NCBI GenBank assembly: GCA_020351305.1
Contig: CP070730.1
Location: 1,076,310-1,112,444, forward strand
DNA length: 36,135 nucleotides
Direction: 5' to 3'
From: Candidatus Bathyarchaeota archaeon
GTDB lineage: Archaea; Thermoproteota; Bathyarchaeia; Bathyarchaeales; SOJC01
Positions 15,734 to 24,035 of the stretch are shown here, one piece after another; the stretch's first letter is position 1; each line of letters opens with the position of its first letter. The position numbers and the translations under genes are program-made. The notes under the pieces were generated by a model that searched no databases, was not told where the DNA came from, and saw only the letters and a list, made by a program, of their open reading frames with translations.

Positions 15734-17845
15734 GTGACTACCGTTTCAAGAGCACTTGAAAAACGATATCCTCCTTGCCGTAAAGCCTGCCCCGCTGGAA
15801 TAAACGTTCAAGCCTACATTGCGCTTATTGCACAAGGTAGATTCCAAGAAGCCTTGGAAGTTATTAGGAAGTCTATTCCCTTTCCATCAGTTTGCGGTAG
15901 AGTATGTTTCAGCCCTTGTGAAGACGCGTGCACTCGAAAAGACATCGACGAACCGCTCAGTATTCGTTGCCTGAAGCGCTTAGTTGCTGATTACGAGTCA
16001 ACTTCTGAAGAGAGAGTGACACCAAAACTCGTATCCAAAACTCACAGTGAAAGAATCGCTATTATAGGTTCTGGCCCGGCGGGCCTTACAGCTGCCTATG
16101 AGTTAGCTAAGAAAGGTTATCCTGTCACAGTTTTTGAAAGCAAGTCCCAGCCAGGTGGTAGTTTAAGATACTGCATTCCCGAATATCGGTTGCCTGAAGA
16201 GGTACTAGAAGCAGAAATCAACTACATTATTGGAACGGGCATAGAAATTCGCACTAACGCTACCGTAGGAAAGGACATAACTATTAATGATATTAGAGAA
16301 CAAGGATTCAACACTGTTTTCATTGCCACAGGCGCCCACCACTGCATCAGCTTGAACATAGAAGGCGAGGAGCTTAGTGGAGTCTTTCACGCTCTCGATT
16401 TCTTAGAAAAAGCCAGCCTTGGTGATAATGTTGAGTTAGGAAATAGAGTTGCAGTAATAGGAGGCGGAAATGTTGCCATCGACGCTGCTCGAACAGCCAG
16501 ACGCCTTGCCTCCAATGAAGTGCTAATAATCTATAGACGATCCGAGAAGGAGATGCCCGCACATCGCCAGGAGGTTGATGAGGCAAAACTAGAAGGAATT
16601 AAGTTTAAATTTCTCTCAGCACCTAAGAAATTCCTTGGAAAAGAGGGAAAAATCTCCGAAATAGAGTGTATCAGAAATGAGCTTGGACCGCCAGATGAAA
16701 GTGGTCGCAGACGTCCTGTACCGGTAGAAGGTTCAGAGTTCATCATTCCAGTCGACTCTGTGCTCGTGGCCATTGGCGAAATCCCCGACATTTCTTTCTT
16801 GCCAAAAGATGTTGAGGTGGCAAGGGGAAATCGAATTGTTGTGGATAATGTCACGCTTGAAACAAAACTGCCTGGTGTCTTCACAGGTGGCGATGCTGTC
16901 ACTGGACCTGCCTCTGTAATTGAAGCTATTGCAGCTGGGAAGAAAGCAGCCGTGTCTATTGACCGCCATATTCGGGGCCTTGACCTTCATACAGGAAGAT
17001 CTGAAGAGATCCCTGAGTTAACATGGTTTTCAGCAAGTGATTTTCTAACAAAAAAACCAAGACAAATCATGTCCTGTTTGGAACCATCAAAACGAATACA
17101 TTGCTTCAAGGAAGTTGAATTAGGACTAACAAGAAATGCTGGATTTGCTGAAGCTCGTAGATGCCTCTTTTGCGGACCCTGTTCAGAGTGTTTGGAGCCG
17201 GAAGGACTTTGCGAGGAAGATGATGCCATTGTAGACGAAGATAGGTGTATCTCCTGTGCCAATTGCCAAATGGTGTGCGAGTATGGTGCAATTGAAGTTG
17301 AAAAGTCTGTTGCGAAAGTAAACCAACTTCTGTGTAAGGGATGTGGAACATGCCTTGTTGAGTGCCCAGCAGAAGCAATTAATATGCGGAGTTTCTCTAA
17401 CCAGAAGATTTCAGCCCAAATAAAGGATAAAGCAATTTTATGGAAATCAAAAGCTGGACCTCAAACCTTGGCATTTGTATGTAGCTGGTCCCACGTTGTT
17501 AATGGGTTTGATTGGCCCAAGTATGTGCATGTTATTCCTGTGAAATGTAGTGGCAGAGTTGATCCTATTCACGTTCTTCAAGCTTTCACCCTTGGTGTTG
17601 ATGGAGTTTTGATACTTGGTTGTGATGCTGGAGATTGCCACTACGTTTTTGGTGGCCCTAACGCTGAAAAACGTGTGAGACAGATGAAGGAGTGGCTTAA
17701 GGTGGTAGGGATAGAGCCTGAGAGGTTAGTGATGGAGCACTCATCTGTAGGTAATGAGCATCAGCTAATGGAGACCTTGAAGAGTTTCGGAGCTAAGCTT
17801 CAAAGCATGGGACGGTCTCCACTTAAAGAATGTGTGCGTGCCTGA
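15734..17845 (+). CDS. GltD/NfnB-type flavoprotein - ferredoxin - MvhD three-part fusion
   Basis: 703 residues from GTG 15734, chosen because AGGAGG lies 7 bases upstream; the longest frame starts at ATG 15707 with no SD site. Parts in order: an N-terminal iron-sulfur domain (~14-80, CRKACPAGINVQ and CGRVCFSPCEDAC); FAD site GSGPAG (112-117); NAD(P) site GGGNVA (243-248); FTGGDA FAD segment (~383-388); a two-cluster ferredoxin (~505-544, CISCANCQMVC and CKGCGTCLVEC); and an MvhD-like domain (~579-681, KCSGRVDP and GCDAGDCHY). MvhD normally carries electrons between hydrogenase and HdrA. Here its first CxxC reads CSWS, losing one Cys. Beside metVF and an FrhB-like gene, it probably supplies MetFV with electrons from NAD(P)H or F420H2, possibly with bifurcation (inference). 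Confidence 0.85.
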   Translation: MTTVSRALEKRYPPCRKACPAGINVQAYIALIAQGRFQEALEVIRKSIPFPSVCGRVCFSPCEDACTRKDIDEPLSIRCLKRLVADYESTSEERVTPKLVSKTHSERIAIIGSGPAGLTAAYELAKKGYPVTVFESKSQPGGSLRYCIPEYRLPEEVLEAEINYIIGTGIEIRTNATVGKDITINDIREQGFNTVFIATGAHHCISLNIEGEELSGVFHALDFLEKASLGDNVELGNRVAVIGGGNVAIDAARTARRLASNEVLIIYRRSEKEMPAHRQEVDEAKLEGIKFKFLSAPKKFLGKEGKISEIECIRNELGPPDESGRRRPVPVEGSEFIIPVDSVLVAIGEIPDISFLPKDVEVARGNRIVVDNVTLETKLPGVFTGGDAVTGPASVIEAIAAGKKAAVSIDRHIRGLDLHTGRSEEIPELTWFSASDFLTKKPRQIMSCLEPSKRIHCFKEVELGLTRNAGFAEARRCLFCGPCSECLEPEGLCEEDDAIVDEDRCISCANCQMVCEYGAIEVEKSVAKVNQLLCKGCGTCLVECPAEAINMRSFSNQKISAQIKDKAILWKSKAGPQTLAFVCSWSHVVNGFDWPKYVHVIPVKCSGRVDPIHVLQAFTLGVDGVLILGCDAGDCHYVFGGPNAEKRVRQMKEWLKVVGIEPERLVMEHSSVGNEHQLMETLKSFGAKLQSMGRSPLKECVRA

Positions 17846-17933
17846 CAAGTTAGTGAAAAGTAAGAGTATGCTTGCTACTTCCGAGAAATTTATGTATGTC
17901 TTGTGCTTACACTGATCTTCTCAAGGGTTGAAC

Positions 17934-18980
17934 ATGCAGAGTCAAAAACTAGGCTTTGAAGAATCGTTGGGAAAAGATGTTGTTCGCACTAGTCAATGTG
18001 TGAGCTGTGCCACCTGCGTTGTTGTATGTCCATTCAATTGTTTAGAGTACGACGAAGGGGAGCCAAGATTAGTTAAAAAATGTGAAAACTGTGGTATTTG
18101 TCCTCGAGTCTGCCCGAAATATGATTGGTCGTGGTCAAAGACAGAAGAATTCGTTTTTGGAAGGCAAAGAAAAGAAGAGGAAGAATATGGTATTTGTCGT
18201 AGTCTTGTCTTGGCTCAAGCCACTGATGCGAAGATCCTAAAACTTTGTCAGGATGGGGGTGTCGCTACAGCTCTTTTCACTTATGCCCTGCAAGCCGGCT
18301 TAATTGAAGGTGTTGCCCTTTCAGGGCTTAATGCAGAGAAACCTCTTCGCCCTATGCCCAAGCTAGCGACGACCCCAGAAGAAGTTTTGGCAGCTGCGGG
18401 AACTCGCTATGCGTATTCGCCAAATATGCTTGCTTTGCGAGAAGGAGTGAATCAAAAAATTAAGAGTTTAGCTTTTGTAGGCACTCCTTGCCAAATTCAT
18501 GCGATTCGAAAGATCCAGATGTTCCCTTTGAAGAAGTATTCTAACCCGCTGCAATTCGTAGTGGGATTAATGTGTACAGAAAGCTTCTCATACGAAGGAC
18601 TTTTCGAGAAACACATCAAGGGAAAGATGAACATTAATCTGAACGATATTACAAAGATGAATATTAAGGGGAAAATTCTCGTATCTTTGAAGACTGGTGA
18701 TACAATCGGCATTCCACTATCTGAAGCAAAGCAGTATACTAGGGCGAGTTGCCATTTGTGTAACGACTTTAGCGCTGAACTATCCGATATCTCAGCTGGT
18801 GGATTAGGGCTTAACGGTTGGACCTTTGTAATTCTACGAACAGAAATGGGTGAGAAGATTTTCAATGACGCGGTGGAAGCAGGAGCACTGAGAACCAGAT
18901 CAGTGGATGAAGAGCCGTTTGCGCGAACTCTCTTAACGAAACTTTCAAAAAAGAAGTGGAAAAATTTTCCAAGGAACTGA
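17934..18980 (+). CDS. FrhB-family F420 oxidoreductase with N-terminal ferredoxin domain
   Basis: 348 residues from ATG 17934 (AAGGG 7-8 bases upstream; TTG 17928 also possible). Residues ~20-65 hold two 4Fe-4S motifs (CVSCATCVVVCPFNC and CENCGICPRVCP). The rest is FrhB/FdhB: CQDGGVATALFTYAL, AAGTRYAYSPNM, AFVGTPCQIHAIRK, GLMCTESFSYEGL and a late CHLCNDFSAELSDISAGGLG. FrhB proteins hold FAD and 4Fe-4S clusters and exchange hydride with F420. The gene lies 88 bases after the flavoprotein fusion on the same strand, so the likely job is to link F420H2 to that protein. Similar proteins serve in Fpo, Frh and Fdh, but no partner of those kinds is next to it. Confidence 0.88.
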   Translation: MQSQKLGFEESLGKDVVRTSQCVSCATCVVVCPFNCLEYDEGEPRLVKKCENCGICPRVCPKYDWSWSKTEEFVFGRQRKEEEEYGICRSLVLAQATDAKILKLCQDGGVATALFTYALQAGLIEGVALSGLNAEKPLRPMPKLATTPEEVLAAAGTRYAYSPNMLALREGVNQKIKSLAFVGTPCQIHAIRKIQMFPLKKYSNPLQFVVGLMCTESFSYEGLFEKHIKGKMNINLNDITKMNIKGKILVSLKTGDTIGIPLSEAKQYTRASCHLCNDFSAELSDISAGGLGLNGWTFVILRTEMGEKIFNDAVEAGALRTRSVDEEPFARTLLTKLSKKKWKNFPRN

Positions 18981-19508
18981 AGTAATTTGCAATAGTTTTG
19001 CCATTGTCACAGGGTTACAATATTGCAACAGAAAAATGATAGTCGCGAAAGTGTTTGCAAAATCCCATATCTCATGAACCCAGCATAGGTCAACAATGGA
19101 AAAACCTACGCGCGCACAATAATGACCATGAAACGAAAGACGTTGATCAGAAGTGTCTGAATTCTGTCCGAATTCCGTCTGAATTTTGCCCGAGTTCCGT
19201 CCAAATTCTGTCCATTGCCCATTCTGTAAAACTCGTGGATATGCATGGATTTTTCTAGGGTGCTATAATACTTATTAAGGACGAAGCGTTGATGGGATTC
19301 CAGAAACGGACATCTTCAAAGAAAATTCCGGACAAATTCAAGAGCCATGTGCGCATGCACAGCTGGTATCAACCACTATCTTTTTCTGAGAAGCAAATTC
19401 ACGCACCGGAAATGTAGAATTAATAGGCTTCCTTCATCATCTTATTATACAACAAAAAACCACAAACAACAACCCTTGAGTAGAATGCAAGAAGGAGTTG
19501 AACTCGAT
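18981..19508. other. 528-base intergenic stretch with an 11-bp repeat array
   Basis: No convincing gene. It holds the repeat array at 19160-19220, a downstream CGTGGATATGCA segment that resembles CGTGGGTAGGCA after the first array, and an inverted TGTGC-N4-GCACA motif near 19348-19361. Two open frames cross it (19055-19258, and an extension of the next gene from 19347), but neither has an SD site or recognisable sequence. Confidence 0.55.
19160..19220. repeat. Degenerate tandem array of 11-bp units (copy 2)
   Basis: Five full units in exact 11-base register (19160, 19171, 19182, 19193, 19204), consensus AATTCYGTCCG with Y changes (for example AATTCCGTCTG at 19171-19181), ending in TCCATTGCCC. 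The same unit and end occur at 1507-1557, 17.6 kb away. Both arrays are followed by a CGTGGRTAKGCA segment and later by a run of T and GGTTGCTACAAT or GGTGCTATAAT, so the dispersed element may be about 120 bases long. Confidence 0.7.
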
Positions 19509-19961
19509 ATGCCAAAAGAGAAGAAAAAACCCGAAAAGGATATGTTTCAACTCCTTGAAACATCAGAAAAACGAAAGAAAAGCAGGTTGGAGATTCTAGA
19601 GTCATTAAAAGTAAAAGAGTTCTTCGAAGAAGGAAGCATAAGCATTAATGAAAGAACGTGTCAAGGACTTGAATGCGAGCTCTGCATCAAAATCTGTCCT
19701 ACAAAAGCTTTGTATTGGCGAAATGGAAAAGTCGGTATCGTCAGAGACCTGTGTGTATATTGCGGTGCTTGTGTTCTCTGCTGTATTGTAGACGACTGCA
19801 TTAAGGTAACTAGGAAGAGAAAGGATGGTGAGGAGGAAAGCTTCAGCAAACCTGAAGAGGTTGTTCGGCTGTTTAAAAATATCAACTCGCGGAGGAGACA
19901 CAAGAGAGTCGAGTGTCTCTTTCCAGATGCAGAAACTTACTTGAAACGATATAAAAAATGA
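19509..19961 (+). CDS. Two-cluster ferredoxin-like protein
   Basis: 150 residues from ATG 19509 (AAGGAG about 11 bases upstream). After a charged helical N-terminus (~1-50), two iron-sulfur motifs follow: CQGLECELCIKICP and CVYCGACVLCC with a further Cys in DDC. The first motif has an extra spacing residue, so cluster binding may differ from a standard 2[4Fe-4S] ferredoxin. The C-terminal 50 residues are basic (NSRRRHKRVE). It is convergent with cdhE with a 22-base gap and lies between the CODH/ACS cluster and the MetFV-linked electron genes; it may carry electrons for either. Confidence 0.72.
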   Translation: MPKEKKKPEKDMFQLLETSEKRKKSRLEILESLKVKEFFEEGSISINERTCQGLECELCIKICPTKALYWRNGKVGIVRDLCVYCGACVLCCIVDDCIKVTRKRKDGEEESFSKPEEVVRLFKNINSRRRHKRVECLFPDAETYLKRYKK

Positions 19962-19983
19962 TAAAAAAAGAATTTTGTCGATG

Positions 19984-21417
19984 TCAGCTTTGGTTCCATT
20001 TCTCGTGTAGGAATTTTGGAATGTCTGAGGAATCTCTCGGTCCTACCATCACTTCCCACCCACTAGCTTCTTCAATCTCGCCACTAAGTCGGGCTGCTTT
20101 TCCAGGGATAATCAGTTTCTTGTGCTTTACTTTTTCTTCGATTTTTGCTTCTTTGATAGCCTCAGCAACCTTGTCTGCGGTTAGCTTTCGTCCTGCAACT
20201 GCACAATCCACTGCAATTCCTTCGGAGTCGACAACCAATAGGTAAGAATCCACGCCAGCATTTTCTATGTCTGAGGCTACAGTGTAATAAGTTAGGGCAA
20301 AGTTTGTTGTGAACATCACTGGAGAGTTTTCATGGGGAGTTCCAAAGGCTCGCATTCCAGGTTTGACTGCTACTGGTTTCCGTGGGTCAGTGTAGATGTT
20401 TTGTCGAAGAACCACGTTAGGTAGAAGCACCCACCCTTCAGTGCTGTGTAAGATTAAGAGGTCGGCATAGCGGTCAATCAGTATTGCGGCTAGATAGGCT
20501 TCATTCCATTGCGCTACTTCCGCAGGGGAGTCTTTGTTTTCCAACCATGCGGTTATGGGTGTACCGATTAATGGAAAGCCTAAAAGTTCGTCGCCTTTCT
20601 TTGTTGCGGCGCGCCTAATCATTGTGAAATTATTAATTGCATCTCCAATTCCCTCGCCAGCCATCGTTCCTGGATCTAACACCAAGTTCTTTACGCCGTA
20701 CTCTAACAAGGTTTTGGACAGCGATCGGAGAAGTTTGATGTTATTTGGGGCAAAGATTGCAAGTGGGCAATTGTACATAAGGGCAAGTTCTGCCATGTCT
20801 TTCCAATTGTCTTTTGTAGCTGCATAAATTAGAGGTCTGGCTTTGGGTGCTACCATCAATCCTGCTTCTAAAACCTTTGAATCAAAAGAGCACAAGATTA
20901 GAGGTAGCGTAGTGTTTTCTACAACTTTCTTCACTGTTGTCTTGAATTTATCTGGATCGTTGGAGGTTGAGCGAATGGCAATCATGTTTAGTTTCAAAGT
21001 ATTGCCTATGTAAATATAACTGAACTCTTGTGTTTTCTTGATTCTTTCCATTACTTCTTCGTCAGACATCTCGTCCGTGATGTCAATAGCAATGGCTGTT
21101 GGATTGGTATAGGTGAATTCGTGGCGGTACATGACATATTTACCGCCAACCTTGATTGTCTGCTTCTCAGCGCCAATACTAATTTCCTTTATCGGGGGTT
21201 TAAGCATCTCCCAAAGCTGCTTGTACGCCTTTTCGTTTTCTTTCTTCAATAATGGTGGGCATTGTTCCAAGGCTAGTTCGCGATTTACGAGTTTTGTTGC
21301 GAAAGCCATGCAGTTCTCTTCGCCGCATTCTTTGCAGTTTGTTTTCGGAAGTAGCATGTAGACATCAATGGGGCTGATTTCCTTTATGCTGGGCTTCTTG
21401 ACTTCTTTCTCTGCCAA
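19984..21417 (-). CDS. cdhE: Acetyl-CoA decarbonylase/synthase gamma subunit (large corrinoid iron-sulfur protein)
   Basis: 477 residues. The N-terminal 4Fe-4S motif Cys28/31/36/53 (PKTNCKECGEENCMAFA ... QCPPLL) is diagnostic for the CFeSP large subunit. It is followed by a TIM barrel (PLILCSFDSKVLEAGL, NLVLDPGTM, TEGWVLLPNVVLRQNIYTDPRKP) and a C-terminal corrinoid-binding domain. It carries the methyl group as methyl-cobamide from the pterin carrier to the A-cluster of CdhC. TTG 21417 with AAGG is used as the start. It is the last gene of the cdhABCDE run, 16 bases after cdhD. Confidence 0.95.
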   Translation of the reverse strand: MAEKEVKKPSIKEISPIDVYMLLPKTNCKECGEENCMAFATKLVNRELALEQCPPLLKKENEKAYKQLWEMLKPPIKEISIGAEKQTIKVGGKYVMYRHEFTYTNPTAIAIDITDEMSDEEVMERIKKTQEFSYIYIGNTLKLNMIAIRSTSNDPDKFKTTVKKVVENTTLPLILCSFDSKVLEAGLMVAPKARPLIYAATKDNWKDMAELALMYNCPLAIFAPNNIKLLRSLSKTLLEYGVKNLVLDPGTMAGEGIGDAINNFTMIRRAATKKGDELLGFPLIGTPITAWLENKDSPAEVAQWNEAYLAAILIDRYADLLILHSTEGWVLLPNVVLRQNIYTDPRKPVAVKPGMRAFGTPHENSPVMFTTNFALTYYTVASDIENAGVDSYLLVVDSEGIAVDCAVAGRKLTADKVAEAIKEAKIEEKVKHKKLIIPGKAARLSGEIEEASGWEVMVGPRDSSDIPKFLHEKWNQS

Positions 21418-21433
21418 TTTCCTTACGCCTCTC

Positions 21434-22636
21434 TTAGATTTTGGTGGTTACCCAGTTCGCAATCTTCTCAGGGGTACCTGGCTTCCCACTGGTAAGTCTC
21501 ATTATTACATCTTTGAGGGTCTTTACAGCTGCGGGGTGCATCATCATGAAGAGGTCAACGCCAGCTAGCAGGAGTGTGACTGCAGTTACCGTTTCCCAGA
21601 TAGGACCTCTAAATTCCCGTGATCCCCATTGAGGATCCATTTTTTTCCAAGCTTCTCTCGCAGCCCAGGCGTTTGTAGTGCCTGAAGACATGGGGTGTTG
21701 CAGTTCAGGGTCGCCCATCAGAGCGGCTAGTCTGGCTCTTTCCATTATGGTAAAGGCGTAGTCTAAGCCATATCCTAGAGCAGCCGTGGTTGTGTCCATT
21801 ATTATTTGCTCTTTAGGTAGAAAATCGTAGAGACGACGGTTCAACTGCCTTGCTTGGTTCAAGTCCATAGGTGTGAACGAAAGTACTGCGTGCCCGTGCT
21901 TTTTTGCGGCTGCACACGCGCGTTCAATGTCCATATCTTGAGTGACTGAACTTAGTAGAAACCGCTCACCAGCGCCAACTTCAGCCACTTTCTCGAAGAC
22001 CTCAAGGTCCTTCTTTGGATCGCCACAGCCTCCGATAACCAATGGCACGTCTACAGCTTGAAGCACTTGTTCAACTGTTCTTGCTGCTTCAACTGGCGAT
22101 GTGTCTTTTACCAAGGGGTCAATACTTATCAAATGCAATGTTATCATGTCCGCGCCATACTTGTCGACAGCGAGTTTTGCCCAAGCAACTGGATCCTCTA
22201 AAACCTCATTGAAATGCATTTTTACAGGCTTTGCCAATGGGATCTTGGTGTCAAAAACATCTAGCGATATTATTGGAGGATTGGGAGGCGGGGTCTCAAA
22301 GAGGTAGAATGGAGGAGATTTCTCGCCACCGATTGTTATGGATTTCCCACGGGTTCCTCCTTCGTTCTTGGTTGCACCAAGCCTTACTTCGACAACCTGC
22401 CCAGGATATTCTTCTATTGGAGAAGTGAATCTGGCTTGCAGGATTGAGGTTGGCTTTGCTTTCAGTGATGGAGGAGCGAGTCTTTTAGCTTTAGGCAAAA
22501 CGGTTGGGATTCCTGATTGTAGCCATAGCTCTAGGTCCCCAAATTCCATTTCCACGTCTTCAAGCTCTATTTCTTGGAATTTTGTTAAGAGGTTCAGAAG
22601 ATTCAGAAAATCTTCTTTATTTTCCTTTTCCGCCAA
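21434..22636 (-). CDS. cdhD: Acetyl-CoA decarbonylase/synthase delta subunit (small corrinoid protein)
   Basis: 400 residues from TTG 22636, chosen because AAAGGTGA lies 5 bases upstream; GTG 22645 is the longer alternative. A TIM barrel with LDVFDTKIPLAKPVKMHFNEVLEDP, ADMITLHLISIDP, PLVIGGCGDPKKD and LDYAFTIMERARLAALMGD is typical of CdhD. It pairs with CdhE to hold the corrinoid and take the methyl group. The start lies inside the end of cdhC (overlap about 20 bases), showing translational coupling in the operon. Confidence 0.94.
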   Translation of the reverse strand: MAEKENKEDFLNLLNLLTKFQEIELEDVEMEFGDLELWLQSGIPTVLPKAKRLAPPSLKAKPTSILQARFTSPIEEYPGQVVEVRLGATKNEGGTRGKSITIGGEKSPPFYLFETPPPNPPIISLDVFDTKIPLAKPVKMHFNEVLEDPVAWAKLAVDKYGADMITLHLISIDPLVKDTSPVEAARTVEQVLQAVDVPLVIGGCGDPKKDLEVFEKVAEVGAGERFLLSSVTQDMDIERACAAAKKHGHAVLSFTPMDLNQARQLNRRLYDFLPKEQIIMDTTTAALGYGLDYAFTIMERARLAALMGDPELQHPMSSGTTNAWAAREAWKKMDPQWGSREFRGPIWETVTAVTLLLAGVDLFMMMHPAAVKTLKDVIMRLTSGKPGTPEKIANWVTTKI

Positions 22637-24035
22637 GTTTTTCACCTTTCATTGGCCGTATTATGACTTTCTTCGCGTAAATTTTAGCGTCTTTTAGGAT
22701 TATCTTGTATCCTCCCATTGTTATTGGAAGCTGTGGAACGGTTGCTATCGGCATTTCCGCTGGAATTTCTCCTTCCACTTCTGTAGGTACTGCTTGCTCA
22801 ATTGCTACTGGTTCTTCTTTCCATGTTTCAACAATTGGATGACTGCGGTCTTTCAGAAAGGTCTTTAGTTCGTCGATTGTTTTCACGTCGTTTTCTGTTG
22901 CGACTTTGTCCACTAAATCCTTAGGTATGAAGTCAGCGACTCGTTCTTTCACAGAGGCGGGTAACCATACTACTCGGTTCCATCCACCATCTGCTTTAAG
23001 GAATTTTGGTGATCTCATGTATTCGATGGAGATTCCATGGAAGCCATCTACTTGTCTACCACCTGCAGTGGAGTCTGCGATTGTTGAGAATGGAAGGCCA
23101 TTTACTGTAACGTCTTTAAAACCTCGGTGAACTACTCCGAAGCCATCGACTTCTGGAATATAGAAGGCCGCTCCTTCAAAACATCCGCAGGATGTGTGGG
23201 GGTAGCCAAAGGAGGTGTAAAGCCAAACTTTTGTGACTTCCCCTAGTGATTTTTGCTTGGCGGTTTCATTTACTCCCGCAAATTCTCCTTTCTCAGCATC
23301 GATTACTTCTCCCTTGTCTATTTCAAAGACAGGTCCCTTTGGATCAACTCTTGCAGATGCTCTTCCGTCAAACCAGCTTATAGAGCCGCAGTTAGAGTAT
23401 CGCTGAGGCGTGATTATGCACACGTGTGTTGGGGCGAAGGATTGGCATAAACTGCAGCAATAGAATTTGTCGACCTCCTCGTCCTTTAATCCTCTGGCTT
23501 TTGCGTCTCTAGCTTCGTATATTTCTAAGGATTCTTTCCACGGATCCTTAATTTTTTCAGGATCTGTGATGAAGGTTGTTTGTATCTTTTCGACGATAGA
23601 CAACTCGCTTTTGAATAATCTCTGTAGGACTTTTCCGACATGTACAAATGAGTTGAGCCCCTTTTGGAAAGATTTTTTGTCCAGTCTGAGCCAGATGTCG
23701 TATCGCTGGTTCAGGTGCATGACTCCTTCGATGAAGTTAGTGTATTCGTGAATTCGTCGCTCGATTACGCCTTCGAGGTCTGGCTCAAGTTTTTCACCAG
23801 CAACTTCAATAATGATGCCGAGCGGGTTGCTGCTTCCTTCACTCATGTCTTTTATATCTGGTCCCAATATTGTGATTTTTCCATCTTCAATTTCTTCTAA
23901 TTTCTTTACTCGTGCCAATTCGAACTTGTGCTCTTGCTTTGGTCCACCTAGTTCTACTTGCATGTTTTTTCGTCTAATTCGTTCTCCTTCGTAGATGACG
24001 CCGACTTCAACGGGTATGTCTTCAAACATTGACAT
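22617..24035 (-). CDS. cdhC: Acetyl-CoA decarbonylase/synthase beta subunit (acetyl-CoA synthase)
   Basis: 472 residues. The A-cluster cysteines are all present: Cys193/194, Cys197 (CCSLCQSF), Cys206 (THVCII), Cys216 (SNCGSIS) and Cys283/285 (HTSCGCFEG). These bind the Ni-Ni-4Fe4S site that joins methyl, CO and CoA into acetyl-CoA. The archaeal form lacks the bacterial N-terminal domain, as here. The C-terminal 70 residues include a Pro/Glu/Val-rich linker (~405-440) and a basic end (PMKGEKLGGKGK). ATG 24035 has GGAG 9 bases upstream and overlaps the cdhB end by 14 bases. Confidence 0.96.
   Translation of the reverse strand: MSMFEDIPVEVGVIYEGERIRRKNMQVELGGPKQEHKFELARVKKLEEIEDGKITILGPDIKDMSEGSSNPLGIIIEVAGEKLEPDLEGVIERRIHEYTNFIEGVMHLNQRYDIWLRLDKKSFQKGLNSFVHVGKVLQRLFKSELSIVEKIQTTFITDPEKIKDPWKESLEIYEARDAKARGLKDEEVDKFYCCSLCQSFAPTHVCIITPQRYSNCGSISWFDGRASARVDPKGPVFEIDKGEVIDAEKGEFAGVNETAKQKSLGEVTKVWLYTSFGYPHTSCGCFEGAAFYIPEVDGFGVVHRGFKDVTVNGLPFSTIADSTAGGRQVDGFHGISIEYMRSPKFLKADGGWNRVVWLPASVKERVADFIPKDLVDKVATENDVKTIDELKTFLKDRSHPIVETWKEEPVAIEQAVPTEVEGEIPAEMPIATVPQLPITMGGYKIILKDAKIYAKKVIIRPMKGEKLGGKGK

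Noticed and set aside
19055-19258. 67-residue open frame on the plus strand
   Set aside because: It reads through the 11-bp repeat array, has no SD site and its sequence is an artefact of the repeats.
19347-19508. N-terminal extension of the ferredoxin-like protein
   Set aside because: 54 residues of low-complexity, non-family sequence with no SD site; ATG 19509 has AAGGAG upstream.
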